Shown: piece after piece, positions 1 through 8,798 of the stretch
How the letters are laid out: each line of letters starts with the position of its first letter
Numbering within the stretch: position 1 is the stretch's first letter
Assembly: GCF_017875735.1 (NCBI RefSeq)
Contig: NZ_JAGGMZ010000001.1
Location: 2,914,001-2,978,000, forward strand
From: Arthrobacter sp. CAN_C5
GTDB lineage: Bacteria > Actinomycetota > Actinomycetes > Actinomycetales > Micrococcaceae
Direction: 5' to 3'
DNA: 64,000 nt
Translations under genes and position numbers: made by a program
The notes under the pieces: generated by a model
What the model saw: the letters and a program-made list of their open reading frames with translations, nothing else
Databases searched by the model: none
Told to the model about the DNA's origin: nothing

Positions 1-1079
1 CCGACCGCGCGGGCGCCGTCGTCGTCGGCCCCGGTTTCCCGGTGGAGAGCCAGCGCGCCCCCGAAAGTGGCGGCGCGGACGGCCTCGTGGACGCTGAGCC
101 CCATCTGCAGGACGGCGGTGGTCACGCAGTAGGCCATCGATGTGGTGTAGGAGGTGCCGGGATTGCAGTTGGAGGCCAACGCGATCTGGACGCCGGCATC
201 CAGCAACGCGCGCCCGGGCGCCAGGGGCTGGCGGGTGGACAGGTCGCAGGCGGGTAGGCAGCCGGCCACCGTCCCCCGGGGTCCGGAGCCGTCGTCGTAC
301 CCGGACCAGGTACCGGCAAGCGCGGCGATGTCGGCCTCGTTGAGGTAGTTCACGTGGTCCACGCTGGCGGCGCCGAACTCGACGGCGAGCTGCACACCCT
401 CGCCGTGGCCCAACTGGTTCCCGTGGACCCGAAGGCCCAGCCCCGCCTCCCGGCAGGCGGCGAGGATCTCGCGGGACTGTCCGGCGGTGAAGGCACCACG
501 CTCGCAGAACACGTCGGCCCAGCTGACGTAGGGGCGGACGGCGTCGAGCATCGGACCGCAGACCAGGCGCACATAGTCATCCGGGTCGATCCCGGTGGGG
601 ACGAGGTGGGCGCCGAGGTAGGTCACCTCATCGACGACGCCCGCGGCGATGCGGGCGCTGCGGGCCTCATGCTCGACGTCGAGCCCGTACCCGGTCTTGG
701 TTTCCAGGTAGGTGGTGCCGCCCGCGTTGGCTTCGGCGACCCGGCCGAGGACCAGCCGGGTGAGGTCATCATCCGATGCGGCCCGGGTGGCGTCGGTGGT
801 GACGGCGATGCCGCCGGCGGCGTAGTCTTCGCCCGCCATCCGTGCCTCGAATTCGGCGGTGCGGTCCCCTGCGAAGACCAGATGGGTGTGACTGTCCACC
901 CAGCCCGGGAGCCCTGCACGCCCCTGCGCGTCGATCCTGTCATCGGCGGCTGGCGCATCGGCCGCCGCGCCAATCCAGCTGATTCGTTCCCCTTCGAACA
1001 CCACTGCGGCGTCCCTGAGGACCGTGAGCTCACGGTCCTGGGTGGAGAGTTCACCGATGTTGGTGATCACGATGCTCAT
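1..1079 (-). CDS. hutI: imidazolonepropionase, partial (3' end beyond window)
   Basis: Imidazolonepropionase, third enzyme of histidine breakdown; a cytoplasmic metal-dependent hydrolase that opens imidazolone-5-propionate to N-formimino-L-glutamate. It starts at ATG 1079 and runs off the left edge, so about 359 of the roughly 400 residues usual for the family are present and the C-terminus is missing. The amidohydrolase metal motif HTH is at residues 64-66 (in WVDSHTHLVF). RVHGNQLG, SVDHVNYL, CDLSTRQPLAP and SNCNPGTS follow in the order typical of HutI. The start overlaps the hutF stop (ATGA), which indicates translational coupling. It is the last visible gene of the leftward hut operon. Confidence 0.95.
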   Translation of the reverse strand, partial: MSIVITNIGELSTQDRELTVLRDAAVVFEGERISWIGAAADAPAADDRIDAQGRAGLPGWVDSHTHLVFAGDRTAEFEARMAGEDYAAGGIAVTTDATRAASDDDLTRLVLGRVAEANAGGTTYLETKTGYGLDVEHEARSARIAAGVVDEVTYLGAHLVPTGIDPDDYVRLVCGPMLDAVRPYVSWADVFCERGAFTAGQSREILAACREAGLGLRVHGNQLGHGEGVQLAVEFGAASVDHVNYLNEADIAALAGTWSGYDDGSGPRGTVAGCLPACDLSTRQPLAPGRALLDAGVQIALASNCNPGTSYTTSMAYCVTTAVLQMGLSVHEAVRAATFGGALALHRETGADDDGARAV

Positions 1080-2425
1080 GCGTGTCCTTCCAGGGCGGCG
1101 GCCAGCAGGGCGCCCGGGTCGCCGAGCGCGTGATGGTGTCCGTCGCGTGCCACCAGATGACCGGCGACGACGACGGCTCCCACGTCAGCGGCGGTGGCGG
1201 TGAGCGGGAGCTGGCCGGGGGTGGATCCGGCCGTGCGCAGCGACATCGGGTTCACGCTGACCAGGTCGCAGGGACGCCCAATCTCGATGGCAGCCACGGG
1301 GGTGGCCATCGCGCGGGCTGCCCCGGTGGTGGCGGCGTCGAGCAGGCTGGCGGGGCTGAACCGGCCGCGCTGGCCCGAGCCCAGCCGTTCCCCCTGTTCG
1401 AGGGCCCGCATTTCCAGCCACGGGTCGATCACTGCGTGCTGGTCGGTGCCGAGCGCGATCCTCGCACCGGCATCCTGCAGGGCGCGGGCGGGGCCGATCC
1501 CGTCGGCCAGGTCCGCCTCGGTGGTGGGACAGATGACTGCTGTGGTTCCGGACCCTCCCAGCAGGGCGATGTCCTGATCGGTGAGGTGGGTGGCATGGAC
1601 CACGCTCAGCCGGTCGGAGAGAAACCCGACCTTCTGGAGCAGTCCCGTCGGTGTAGTGCCGTAGTGCTTTTCGCAGTCAGCGTTTTCGGCGGGTTGTTCG
1701 GACAGGTGGATGTGGACTGGGACATCGGTGGGGAGGCCTGCCGCGAGGAGGCGCAGGGCTGTTTCCGGGACGGCGCGGACCGAGTGCAGGGCTGCCCCGA
1801 CGGTGACGAACCCCGGGTCGAACTGGGCGGCGACGGTCCGGCGCAGGTCGGCGAACCGCTCCAGCCAGGCACCGGCGTGGGCGTCACCGAACCGTTCCTG
1901 ATCGGCGCTCAACGGCTTTCCAATGCCGCCGACCAGGTAGCAGGTGTCCAGCAGGGTCAGCCGGATTCCCGCAGCGACCGCGGCGCGGCACAAAGCCAGC
2001 TCCATGGCGTGCGGCCGCTCGTCGGGTGCCCCATAGGGAGCCCCGCCCGGCCGGTGGTGCACGTAGTGAAATTCGGCGACGCTGGACCAGCCGGTGACCA
2101 CCATTTCGGCGAAGACCGCCGTGGCGAGCCGTTCATAGTTCCCGGGAGTCAGTGTTCCGGCCGCGCGGTACATCTCTTCCCGCCAGACCCAGAAGTCGCC
2201 GCCGTTGTCGTGGGTGCGGCCCCGGAGTACCCGGTGGAACGCGTGCGAGTGGGCGTTGGCGGCGGCGGGGAAGACCACCCCGGCGAGGTCCCTGTTGTCG
2301 CCGGGTGCCGCGTCAACGTCGCAAGTCACGCCGGCGATGGAGCCGGCGTCGTCGGCCTCGATGCGTACGCGTGGCTGGATGCCCTGCCCAGCAACCCAGG
2401 CCTGTTCACACCAGAATGTGGTCAC
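1076..2425 (-). CDS. hutF: formimidoylglutamate deiminase
   Basis: Amidohydrolase-superfamily enzyme that converts N-formimino-L-glutamate to N-formyl-L-glutamate and ammonia, the branch of the hut pathway that bypasses HutG formiminoglutamase. 449 aa, the normal length for HutF. Metal and active-site motifs are visible in order: HSHAFHR (residues 60-65), HIHLSEQ, HATHL and GTDQHAVIDPW. GTG at 2425 is chosen because it overlaps the TGA of the preceding M20 gene (GTGA) and gives the expected N-terminus; the frame stays open further upstream but only antisense to nothing known. Overlap with hutI downstream as well. Family assignment is strong. Confidence 0.93.
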   Translation of the reverse strand: MTTFWCEQAWVAGQGIQPRVRIEADDAGSIAGVTCDVDAAPGDNRDLAGVVFPAAANAHSHAFHRVLRGRTHDNGGDFWVWREEMYRAAGTLTPGNYERLATAVFAEMVVTGWSSVAEFHYVHHRPGGAPYGAPDERPHAMELALCRAAVAAGIRLTLLDTCYLVGGIGKPLSADQERFGDAHAGAWLERFADLRRTVAAQFDPGFVTVGAALHSVRAVPETALRLLAAGLPTDVPVHIHLSEQPAENADCEKHYGTTPTGLLQKVGFLSDRLSVVHATHLTDQDIALLGGSGTTAVICPTTEADLADGIGPARALQDAGARIALGTDQHAVIDPWLEMRALEQGERLGSGQRGRFSPASLLDAATTGAARAMATPVAAIEIGRPCDLVSVNPMSLRTAGSTPGQLPLTATAADVGAVVVAGHLVARDGHHHALGDPGALLAAALEGHA

Positions 2426-3648
2426 AGCAGGTCTTCCAGTACGTCGGCGAGTGCGGTGGCTGCGAGGTCGGCGTCGTCGCGTTCGACGTACTCTTCCGGC
2501 GAGTGGCTGATGCCGGTCGGATTGCGGATGTAGACCATGGCCGAGGGGCTGTACCCGGCCAGCACTCCGGCGTCGTGGCCGGCGCCGGTGGGCAGTGCGG
2601 GCACCTGATTCCCGCCGTTCGACCGGCGCAGTGAGTTCTGCAGCTGGCGTTGCAGGGGTACATCGAAGTGGACGGTGCTGCTGAAGGATTCCTCCGTGAG
2701 GGTCACTGCACACCCCTCGAACGCTGCCGCCTTTTGGGCCTGACCGTGGATCGACTCGACGAGGGCCGCGGTGACGGCGTCGTCCGGGTGGCGGACATCG
2801 AGCCACAGGTCCACACGGGAGGCGATGACGTTGGTGCCGCCCGGGACAGGCTGCAGCCGCCCGACGGTGGCGCGGGCGTCGTCCTGTGCTCCGGCGACCC
2901 GCTTGATGGCCAGGATAATCTGCGCGGCGACGATCATCGGGTCCGCACGGTCTGCCATCAGGGTGGTACCGGCGTGGTTGCCCTGGCCCTCGACGCTCAG
3001 CCGCCAGCGTCCGTGCCCAAGGATGGAGGAGCCGACGCCGACCGGCGCGTCCAGGTCGATCAGCGCCCGGCCCTGTTCGACGTGGAGTTCGACGAAGTCG
3101 CCGATGGTCCGGAGGGCGTCCTCGTCGCGGCCAAGGCGTGCCGGGTCCAGTCCGTGGGCGCGGCTGACGTCGGCGAAGGTGTTGCCGTCGGGGTCCTTGA
3201 GGTTCCGCACCTTGTCGGCGTCGATGGCACCGGTCAGGAGCCGTGATCCGAGACAGGCCACCCCAAACCGGGACCCTTCCTCCTCCGGGAAGACGGCGAC
3301 CGCGAGAGACCGGCGCGGCTCGACGCCGCGTTCCTTCAGGACGTCGACGGCGGCGAGCGCAGCGCTCACGCCGAGCGGTCCGTCAAACGGCCCACCGCCG
3401 GGCACCGAATCGAGGTGGCTCCCGGTGACCAGGGCGCCGGTCCGGTCCCCCGCCGCGGCATCCCACCAGCCCCACATGATGCCGTTGCGGTCGGTGCTGA
3501 CCTCAAGGCCACGCTGTGAGGCTTCGGCGGTGAACCATTCGCGCAGCTCGAGTTCGGCTCCGGAATACACCGGCCGGGAATACCCACCCCGGTGGGAGTC
3601 GCGTCCGACGTCGGAAATCGACTCAAGCATCGAGCTGACGGTATTCAT
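2422..3648 (-). CDS. M20-family amidohydrolase of the hut operon (AllC/HyuC-like; possible N-formylglutamate deformylase)
   Basis: Zinc peptidase M20 family, closest in pattern to allantoate amidohydrolases and N-carbamoyl-L-amino-acid hydrolases. 408 aa. Metal-binding and catalytic motifs are GSHLDSVPGGGPFDG, then FPEEEGSRFG, then FVELHVEQG, and a late HDAGV. The start at ATG 3648 has GGAAAGG eight bases upstream; the frame is open to 3804, but the extra 52 codons fall in a palindromic spacer and do not look like protein. Family members cut C-N bonds of carbamoyl or ureido groups. Since the operon has hutF but no recognisable hutG, I infer that this enzyme removes the formyl group from N-formylglutamate; no biochemical proof is visible. 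The next gene, hutF, overlaps by 4 bases. Confidence 0.88.
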   Translation of the reverse strand: MNTVSSMLESISDVGRDSHRGGYSRPVYSGAELELREWFTAEASQRGLEVSTDRNGIMWGWWDAAAGDRTGALVTGSHLDSVPGGGPFDGPLGVSAALAAVDVLKERGVEPRRSLAVAVFPEEEGSRFGVACLGSRLLTGAIDADKVRNLKDPDGNTFADVSRAHGLDPARLGRDEDALRTIGDFVELHVEQGRALIDLDAPVGVGSSILGHGRWRLSVEGQGNHAGTTLMADRADPMIVAAQIILAIKRVAGAQDDARATVGRLQPVPGGTNVIASRVDLWLDVRHPDDAVTAALVESIHGQAQKAAAFEGCAVTLTEESFSSTVHFDVPLQRQLQNSLRRSNGGNQVPALPTGAGHDAGVLAGYSPSAMVYIRNPTGISHSPEEYVERDDADLAATALADVLEDLL

Positions 3649-3686
3649 AAAAAATGCCTTTCCAATAACCCTGCGCAGCCACCGAC

Positions 3687-3806
3687 CTTGGGGCGAACTG
3701 GCCGCTGCAGCGGCCAGGTGTGTAGGCGAGTTGGATTTCCGGTAGCGAGGAACGAGCCAGCGGAAATCTTTGCCGAGCCGGCGGCAGGGAGCCGAAGGCC
3801 CCAAGC
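3687..3806. repeat. palindrome-rich spacer between hutU and the M20 gene (possible dispersed repeat element)
   Basis: The only sizeable gap within the hut operon (3649-3816). It has three layers of dyad symmetry. CTTGGGGC at 3687-3694 pairs with GCCCCAAG at 3799-3806. A perfect 20-bp palindrome (CTGGCCGCTGCAGCGGCCAG) spans 3698-3717. GATTTCCGGT at 3734-3743 pairs with AGCGGAAATC at 3759-3768 with one mismatch. This nested layout resembles REP/MITE-like intergenic repeats and could also act as an attenuator or mRNA-processing site. I saw no second copy in this window, so repeat status is inference. Confidence 0.5.
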
Positions 3807-3816
3807 GCCAGATGAG

Positions 3817-5511
3817 TCAGTCTGCCATGGGGATCCGCACTCCACGCTCCGCCGCGACGTCGGACGCGCGCTGGTATCCGGCGTCGACGTGACGGATCAC
3901 CCCCATCCCGGGGTCATTGGTGAGCAGCCGTTGAAGCTTCTCGGCGGCGAGCGGCGTCCCGTCGGCCACGGATACCTGGCCAGCGTGGATGGACCGGCCA
4001 ATGCCGACCCCGCCGCCGTGGTGGATCGACACCCAGGTGGCGCCCGAGGAAGTGTTCAGGAGGGCGTTGAGAAGGGGCCAGTCCGCGACGGCGTCGGATC
4101 CGTCGGCCATCGCCTCGGTCTCCCGGTAGGGTGAGGCCACCGACCCGGAGTCGAGGTGATCGCGGCCGATGACGATCGGCGCTGATACCTTGCCGTCGGC
4201 GACGAGCTGGTTGAAGAGGAGCCCGGCCTTGGCCCGGTCACCGTAGCCGAGCCAGCAGATCCGCGCCGGGAGGCCCTCGAACTCGACCAGGTCGCCGGCG
4301 GCGTCGAGCCAGCGGTGCAGGTGGGCGTTCTCGGGGAACAGCTCCTTCAGTGCCGCGTCGGTAACGGCGATGTCGGCCGGGTCACCGGACAGTGCCACCC
4401 AGCGGAACGGACCCATGCCCTCGCAGAACAGCGGCCGGATGTAGGCCGGGACGAAGCCGGGAAACTCGAACGCCCGCGGGTAACCGCCCTGCCGGGCTTC
4501 GTCACGGATGGAGTTGCCGTAGTCGAAGACCTCGGCGCCGGCGTCCTGGAAACCGACCATCGCCTCGACGTGGTGGGCCATCGAGGTCTGCGCCTTCTTG
4601 GTAAAGCCGTCCGGATCGCCCTTCGCTTCCCGGTCCCACTCGTCGATCGACACGCCCTCGGGCAGATAGCTCAACGGGTCATGGGCGGAGGTCTGGTCGG
4701 TGACGATGTCGATGGTGAGCTCTCCAGCTAGGTGGCGGCGCAGGAGCTCCGGGAAGACCTCGGCAGCATTGCCAACGACGCCGACCGACAGGGCGCGCTT
4801 GCCCTCCTTGGCGGCCAGCACCTGACGCAGGCCGTCCTCAAGGTCCGTGGCGACGACGTCAAGGTAGCGTTTCGCGGCGCGGCGCTCCAGCCGGGACCGG
4901 TCGACGTCGACAATCAGCACCGCACCACCGTTCAGTTTGACGGCGAGCGGCTGAGCACCACCCATGCCGCCGCAGCCGGCGGTCAGGGTCAGCGTCCCGG
5001 CCAGCGTGGCGGTCGGGGACTTGAACAGTTTCCGGGCAATCGCCGCGAAGGTCTCGTAGGTCCCCTGCAGGATGCCCTGGGTGCCGATATAAATCCAGGA
5101 GCCAGCGGTCATTTGCCCGTACATCATCAGGCCCTCGGCTTCGAGCTTGCGGAACTCGGGCCAGGTGGCCCAGTCCCCCACCAGGTTGGAGTTGGCCAGC
5201 AGCACCCGCGGCGCCCACGTGTTGGTGCGGAAAATGCCCACCGGTTTGCCCGACTGCACCAGCAGCGTCTCGTCATCCTCCAGGTCCTCCAGGGACCGGA
5301 CGATCGCGTCGTAGGCTTCCCAGCTGCGCGCGGCACGGCCAGTGCCCCCGTAGACGACCAGGTCCTCGGGGCGCTCGGCGACCTCAGGATCGAGGTTGTT
5401 CATCAGCATCCGCAGGGGTGCCTCGGTTTGCCAGCTCTTGGCGGTGAGGGTGGTGCCACGGGCGGCACGGATGGAGCGGGTGGGGTCGTGCTGGGTGAAT
5501 GAGGTGCTCAT
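3817..5511 (-). CDS. hutU: urocanate hydratase
   Basis: Urocanase, second step of histidine catabolism: adds water to urocanate to give imidazolone propionate using tightly bound NAD+. Cytoplasmic homodimer in characterised members. 564 aa, full length (family about 550-560). Typical stretches are [19 protein letters not shown] near the N-terminus, [33 protein letters not shown] (NAD-binding area) and the C-terminal [21 protein letters not shown] at 5511 overlaps the stop of the IclR gene by 4 bases (ATGA), so regulator and enzyme share a transcript. It is separated from the next operon gene by a 168-base palindrome-rich spacer. Confidence 0.97.
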   Translation of the reverse strand: MSTSFTQHDPTRSIRAARGTTLTAKSWQTEAPLRMLMNNLDPEVAERPEDLVVYGGTGRAARSWEAYDAIVRSLEDLEDDETLLVQSGKPVGIFRTNTWAPRVLLANSNLVGDWATWPEFRKLEAEGLMMYGQMTAGSWIYIGTQGILQGTYETFAAIARKLFKSPTATLAGTLTLTAGCGGMGGAQPLAVKLNGGAVLIVDVDRSRLERRAAKRYLDVVATDLEDGLRQVLAAKEGKRALSVGVVGNAAEVFPELLRRHLAGELTIDIVTDQTSAHDPLSYLPEGVSIDEWDREAKGDPDGFTKKAQTSMAHHVEAMVGFQDAGAEVFDYGNSIRDEARQGGYPRAFEFPGFVPAYIRPLFCEGMGPFRWVALSGDPADIAVTDAALKELFPENAHLHRWLDAAGDLVEFEGLPARICWLGYGDRAKAGLLFNQLVADGKVSAPIVIGRDHLDSGSVASPYRETEAMADGSDAVADWPLLNALLNTSSGATWVSIHHGGGVGIGRSIHAGQVSVADGTPLAAEKLQRLLTNDPGMGVIRHVDAGYQRASDVAAERGVRIPMAD

Positions 5512-6194
5512 GCGGATTCTCCGTCGATGGTGAGGTGTCCCGGATGTGTGGGGGTAGTGGACGTGTTGAGGATGCCCGATGCTTCGGCGGCGACCAGTTG
5601 GCCGAGGATTTCCGCCTGGTGCTCACTGATGCGGTAGCTGGGGACCACCACGCTCAGCGAGGCGGCGATCCGGTCCCCGATCATGACGGGGGCGGCGACG
5701 GCCGTGACGTCAGGTTCGACGCCGTTGCGGACCACCACGTAGCCACACGCCGGCGCCTCCCCGGCAAGTACCCTGCCGGCGGCAGTGCCGGTCAGCGGGA
5801 TGCGCCGGCCCACCCAGCTGGTGTGCCTGACCGAGTGTGTGCCTTCGCGGACGGCGATGTAGATGCCGTGCCCGTCGTCAGCGGGGACGTTGAGGTAGGC
5901 GGACTCCCCCGTGCCAGCCACCAGCCGGTCCAGCGCAGCACCGGACAGCGACACGAGTGACTCGTGGCTGAGTGCCTGGGCTCCGAGCTGGACGATGCGC
6001 ATGCCGGGCCGGTAGCCGTCGTCGTCCTTCCGGACGAAACCAGTGGCTTCCAGGGTGCGCAGCAGACGAAGTGCGGTGGAGGCTGAGAGCGACGCGTCGC
6101 GGGCGGCGTCGGCCAGGCTGACCGCACCCCTTTCGCAGACAGCTCCCAGGAGCAGGAGCGCGCGTTCGACGGTGCGGGTCGATGCATCGGCCAT
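5508..6194 (-). CDS. IclR-family regulator of the hut genes
   Basis: Transcription factor of the IclR family, 228 aa. Residues about 8-65 form the winged helix ([19 protein letters not shown], then [20 protein letters not shown]); residues about 80-220 are the effector-binding domain, with [13 protein letters not shown] near the end. ATG 6194 has a strong AGGAGG nine bases upstream. It is the first gene of the leftward hut operon and diverges from hutH, so it very probably controls both through the 6195-6319 region. An IclR-type protein (HutR) regulates hut genes in Corynebacterium; whether this one activates or represses, and its ligand, cannot be read from sequence. Confidence 0.92.
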   Translation of the reverse strand: MADASTRTVERALLLLGAVCERGAVSLADAARDASLSASTALRLLRTLEATGFVRKDDDGYRPGMRIVQLGAQALSHESLVSLSGAALDRLVAGTGESAYLNVPADDGHGIYIAVREGTHSVRHTSWVGRRIPLTGTAAGRVLAGEAPACGYVVVRNGVEPDVTAVAAPVMIGDRIAASLSVVVPSYRISEHQAEILGQLVAAEASGILNTSTTPTHPGHLTIDGESA

Positions 6195-6319
6195 TCGGTG
6201 CGCCTCCTAGAGCGGGTGATTCGGTGCGTGGGTCTTGCATTGCAGGACGGAATGCATTTCACTTATTGAAACGCTCTTTTCATTCATTGGCAAGACTTCT
6301 TGTGAAAGCGGGTCCGCAG
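6195..6319. promoter_or_regulatory. divergent hut control region
   Basis: Between the IclR gene and hutH. Two dyads are visible: TGCATT (6236-6241) with AATGCA (6251-6256), and TTTCA (6257-6261) with TGAAA (6267-6271) around CTTAT. They lie side by side in an AT-richer stretch and are good candidates for the IclR-protein operator and divergent promoters. No copy of the Corynebacterium HutR motif (TCTG...CCAGA) was seen. The AGGAGG serving the regulator is inside the region; hutH has no obvious ribosome site. Confidence 0.5.
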
Positions 6320-7897
6320 GTGGGCAGCACTCAGACCGTCAACGTGGGCGTCGGCGCCCTCCGGCCCGACGACGTCGTCACGGTGGCACGGCACGGCGCA
6401 AGGGTCGACCTCCTTCGGGAGTCGATCACCGCGATGGAAGCCTCCCGGCGGGTGATCGAGGACCTCGTGAACGACCCGATGCCCCACTACGGCGTGTCCA
6501 CCGGCTTCGGCGCCCTGGCGACCACCCATATCCCGGTGGCACAGCGCACCCAGCTGCAGCGGAGCCTGATCCGCAGCCATGCCGCCTCTTCGGGCGCTGA
6601 GGTGGACCGGGAGGTGGTCCGCGGGCTGATGCTCGGACGGCTCTCCACGATGGCCACCGGCCGGACCGGCGTCCGCCCCCTCGTGGCACAGACTTACGCG
6701 GCGCTCCTGAACGCGGGGATCACCCCGGTCATCGGCGAATACGGCTCGCTGGGCTGCTCCGGCGATCTGGCACCGCTGTCGCACATTGCGCTTGCCCTGA
6801 TGGGCGAGGGTGACGTGCGCGACGGCGACGGCGTCCTCCGTCCCGCCGGCGAGGCCCTCGACGCCGCCGGAATCACCCCGGTGGAGCTCCGCGAAAAGGA
6901 GGGGCTGGCCCTGATCAACGGCACCGACGGCATGCTCGGCATGCTGATCCTGGCGTCGGCTGACCTCCACCGCCTGTTGAAGACGGCCGATCTCGCCGCA
7001 GCCATGAGCGTCGAGGGGCTGCTCGGCACGGACGGCGTGTTCGCCGCTGACCTCCACGCACTGCGCCCCCATCCGGGCCAGATTTCATCGGCCGCCAACA
7101 TCCGCCAACTGCTCGATGGGTCACCACTGATCCAGGAACACTCTGCCTCAGAGCTCAGCGCCCACCGCAGCACCCGGGTCCAGGACGCGTACTCGCTGCG
7201 CTGCGCTCCGCAGGTGCATGGGGCCGCCCGCTCCACCCTCGCCCACGTCGAGTCGGTAGCGGCCATCGAGCTGGGCTCCGCCATCGACAACCCGGTGGTC
7301 ACCGTCGACGGCCGGGTCGAGTCCAACGGCAACTTTCACGGCGCCCCGGTCGGTTACGCGCTGGACTTCCTCGCCATCGCCGTCGCCGATGTGGCCTCAA
7401 TGAGCGAGCGCCGCACCGACCGGTTCCTCGACAAGGCCCGCAGCCACGGGTTGAACCCCTTCCTGGCGCACGACCCCGGGGTCGATTCCGGACACATGAT
7501 CGCCCAGTACACGCAGGCCGGGATTGTGTCGGAGCTCAAGCGGCTCGCAAATCCAGCGTCAGTGGATTCGATCCCCTCGTCGGCCATGCAGGAGGACCAC
7601 GTCTCCATGGGGTGGGCGGCCGGGCTGAAACTCCGGCGCGCCCTGGACGGCCTGACCCGGGTCCTGGCGATCGAGATCCTGACAGCCGCCCGTGCGCTGG
7701 ACATGCGCGACGGCGGCCTGGCCACCTCACGCAGTGCAGTGGCCATCCATGCGGCGCGGGCGGTGGTCCGGAACGTGGTTGATGGACCGGACACCGACCG
7801 CTATCTCGCACCCGAGATAGAAGCGGTGCGGGTACTGGTCGACAACGGCTCACTGGTCACCGCCGTGCAGGACGCCCTGGGCGGGCCCCTGGCCTAA
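6320..7897 (+). CDS. hutH: histidine ammonia-lyase
   Basis: First step of histidine degradation: non-oxidative deamination of L-histidine to urocanate. About 525 aa from GTG 6320. Family features include YGVSTGFGALA, the MIO-cofactor loop GSLGCSGDLAPLSH, QDAYSLRCAPQVHG and ESNGNFHGAPVGYALDF. The self-cyclising tripeptide is Cys-Ser-Gly rather than Ala-Ser-Gly; I believe this occurs in other actinobacterial HutH proteins. Start is uncertain: GTG 6302 and GTG 6344 are also in frame and none has a clear Shine-Dalgarno; 6320 gives the usual length before the first conserved block. Divergent from the rest of the hut genes. Confidence 0.95.
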   Translation: MGSTQTVNVGVGALRPDDVVTVARHGARVDLLRESITAMEASRRVIEDLVNDPMPHYGVSTGFGALATTHIPVAQRTQLQRSLIRSHAASSGAEVDREVVRGLMLGRLSTMATGRTGVRPLVAQTYAALLNAGITPVIGEYGSLGCSGDLAPLSHIALALMGEGDVRDGDGVLRPAGEALDAAGITPVELREKEGLALINGTDGMLGMLILASADLHRLLKTADLAAAMSVEGLLGTDGVFAADLHALRPHPGQISSAANIRQLLDGSPLIQEHSASELSAHRSTRVQDAYSLRCAPQVHGAARSTLAHVESVAAIELGSAIDNPVVTVDGRVESNGNFHGAPVGYALDFLAIAVADVASMSERRTDRFLDKARSHGLNPFLAHDPGVDSGHMIAQYTQAGIVSELKRLANPASVDSIPSSAMQEDHVSMGWAAGLKLRRALDGLTRVLAIEILTAARALDMRDGGLATSRSAVAIHAARAVVRNVVDGPDTDRYLAPEIEAVRVLVDNGSLVTAVQDALGGPLA

Positions 7898-7913
7898 CCC
7901 GAAGCGCCGGGTT
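7896..7913 (+). terminator. possible hutH terminator hairpin
   Basis: AACCCG (7896-7901) and CGGGTT (7908-7913) form a 6-bp stem with a 6-base loop that begins in the hutH stop codon. No T-run follows, so termination is only suggested by position before the next gene at 7952. Confidence 0.35.
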
Positions 7914-7951
7914 GCTAGCCTTGGGACATACCCGCCAAGGAGATCCACCCA

Positions 7952-8776
7952 GTGAGCGTCGCCCCAATACGCAAGCCCAAACCCCAGTTCATCCTGACCG
8001 TTCAGCGCACCGAGTGGTTGTCCCCGGCCATGGTGCGGGTGGTTGCCGGCGGTGACGGGTTCGCCACGTTTGGCCGCAATGACTTCACCGACCGGTACGT
8101 GAAGATCCACTTCGCCAAATCCGAGCTGGGGCTGGTGCCGCCGTACGACCACCAGGTACTCCGCGCCACACTCGACCCCGCCGACCTGCCGGTCACCCGG
8201 ACCTACACCCTCCGGTGGGTGGACTACGCTGCCCAGCAGCTGGCCATCGACTTTGTGGTGCATGGCGACGAGGGCCTCGCCGGACCGTGGGCGGCGTCGG
8301 CCCAGCCCGGAGACACCCTGGTGGTGACCGGACCCGGTGGCGGCTACTCCCCCAACCCGGATGCCGACTGGTACCTATTCGCCGCCGACGAAACTGCACT
8401 GCCCGCGGTGGCTGCGGCGCTCGAGTCCCTGCCTGCTGACGCCGTCGGGCTGGTGTTCATCGAGGTGGAGGGGGAGCCCGACCGCCTCGATCTCACCGCC
8501 CCGTCCGGTGTGGAACTCGTCTGGCTGTGCCGTCGCGGGGCGACGGCGGGGACCCTCCTGGCCGCTGCCCTCCAGCAGGCATCCTGGCGTGAGGGCCGGG
8601 TGCACGTCTTTGCCCACGGCGAGCGGGAGTCAATGAAGCAACTGCGGGATGTGTTCTTCGTCAAGCACGGCCTGGAGCGCAGCCAGGTGTCGCTGTCCGG
8701 CTATTGGGCGCTGGGCCGCACCGAGGACCGGTTCCAGGCGGAGAAGCGCGAACCGGTCGGCAAGATCCTCGACTGA
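7952..8776 (+). CDS. siderophore-interacting protein (flavin-dependent ferric-siderophore reductase)
   Basis: ViuB/SIP-type reductase, 274 aa: an FAD-binding ferredoxin-reductase-like barrel followed by the SIP C-terminal NAD(P)H domain. The flavin motif RTYTLRW is at about residue 77; WYLFAADETALPAVAAALE opens the nucleotide-binding half; the C-terminal SLSGYWALGRTEDRFQAEK is diagnostic of the family. GTG 7952 has AAGGAGAT about eight bases upstream. Such enzymes release iron from imported ferric siderophores in the cytoplasm. No uptake or siderophore synthesis genes are adjacent, and no iron box was recognised, so its siderophore is unknown. Confidence 0.9.
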   Translation: MSVAPIRKPKPQFILTVQRTEWLSPAMVRVVAGGDGFATFGRNDFTDRYVKIHFAKSELGLVPPYDHQVLRATLDPADLPVTRTYTLRWVDYAAQQLAIDFVVHGDEGLAGPWAASAQPGDTLVVTGPGGGYSPNPDADWYLFAADETALPAVAAALESLPADAVGLVFIEVEGEPDRLDLTAPSGVELVWLCRRGATAGTLLAAALQQASWREGRVHVFAHGERESMKQLRDVFFVKHGLERSQVSLSGYWALGRTEDRFQAEKREPVGKILD

Positions 8777-8798
8777 GGTCCGCGCGCCCCCACACCGG

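Noticed and set aside
1082-2533. Long plus-strand open frame opposite hutF
   Set aside because: It is antisense to a fully recognisable gene, Gly/Val-rich as expected of a high-GC shadow, and has no family motifs. The same applies to plus-strand frames at 354-1133, 15969-17399, 19287-20228 and 23222-24367.
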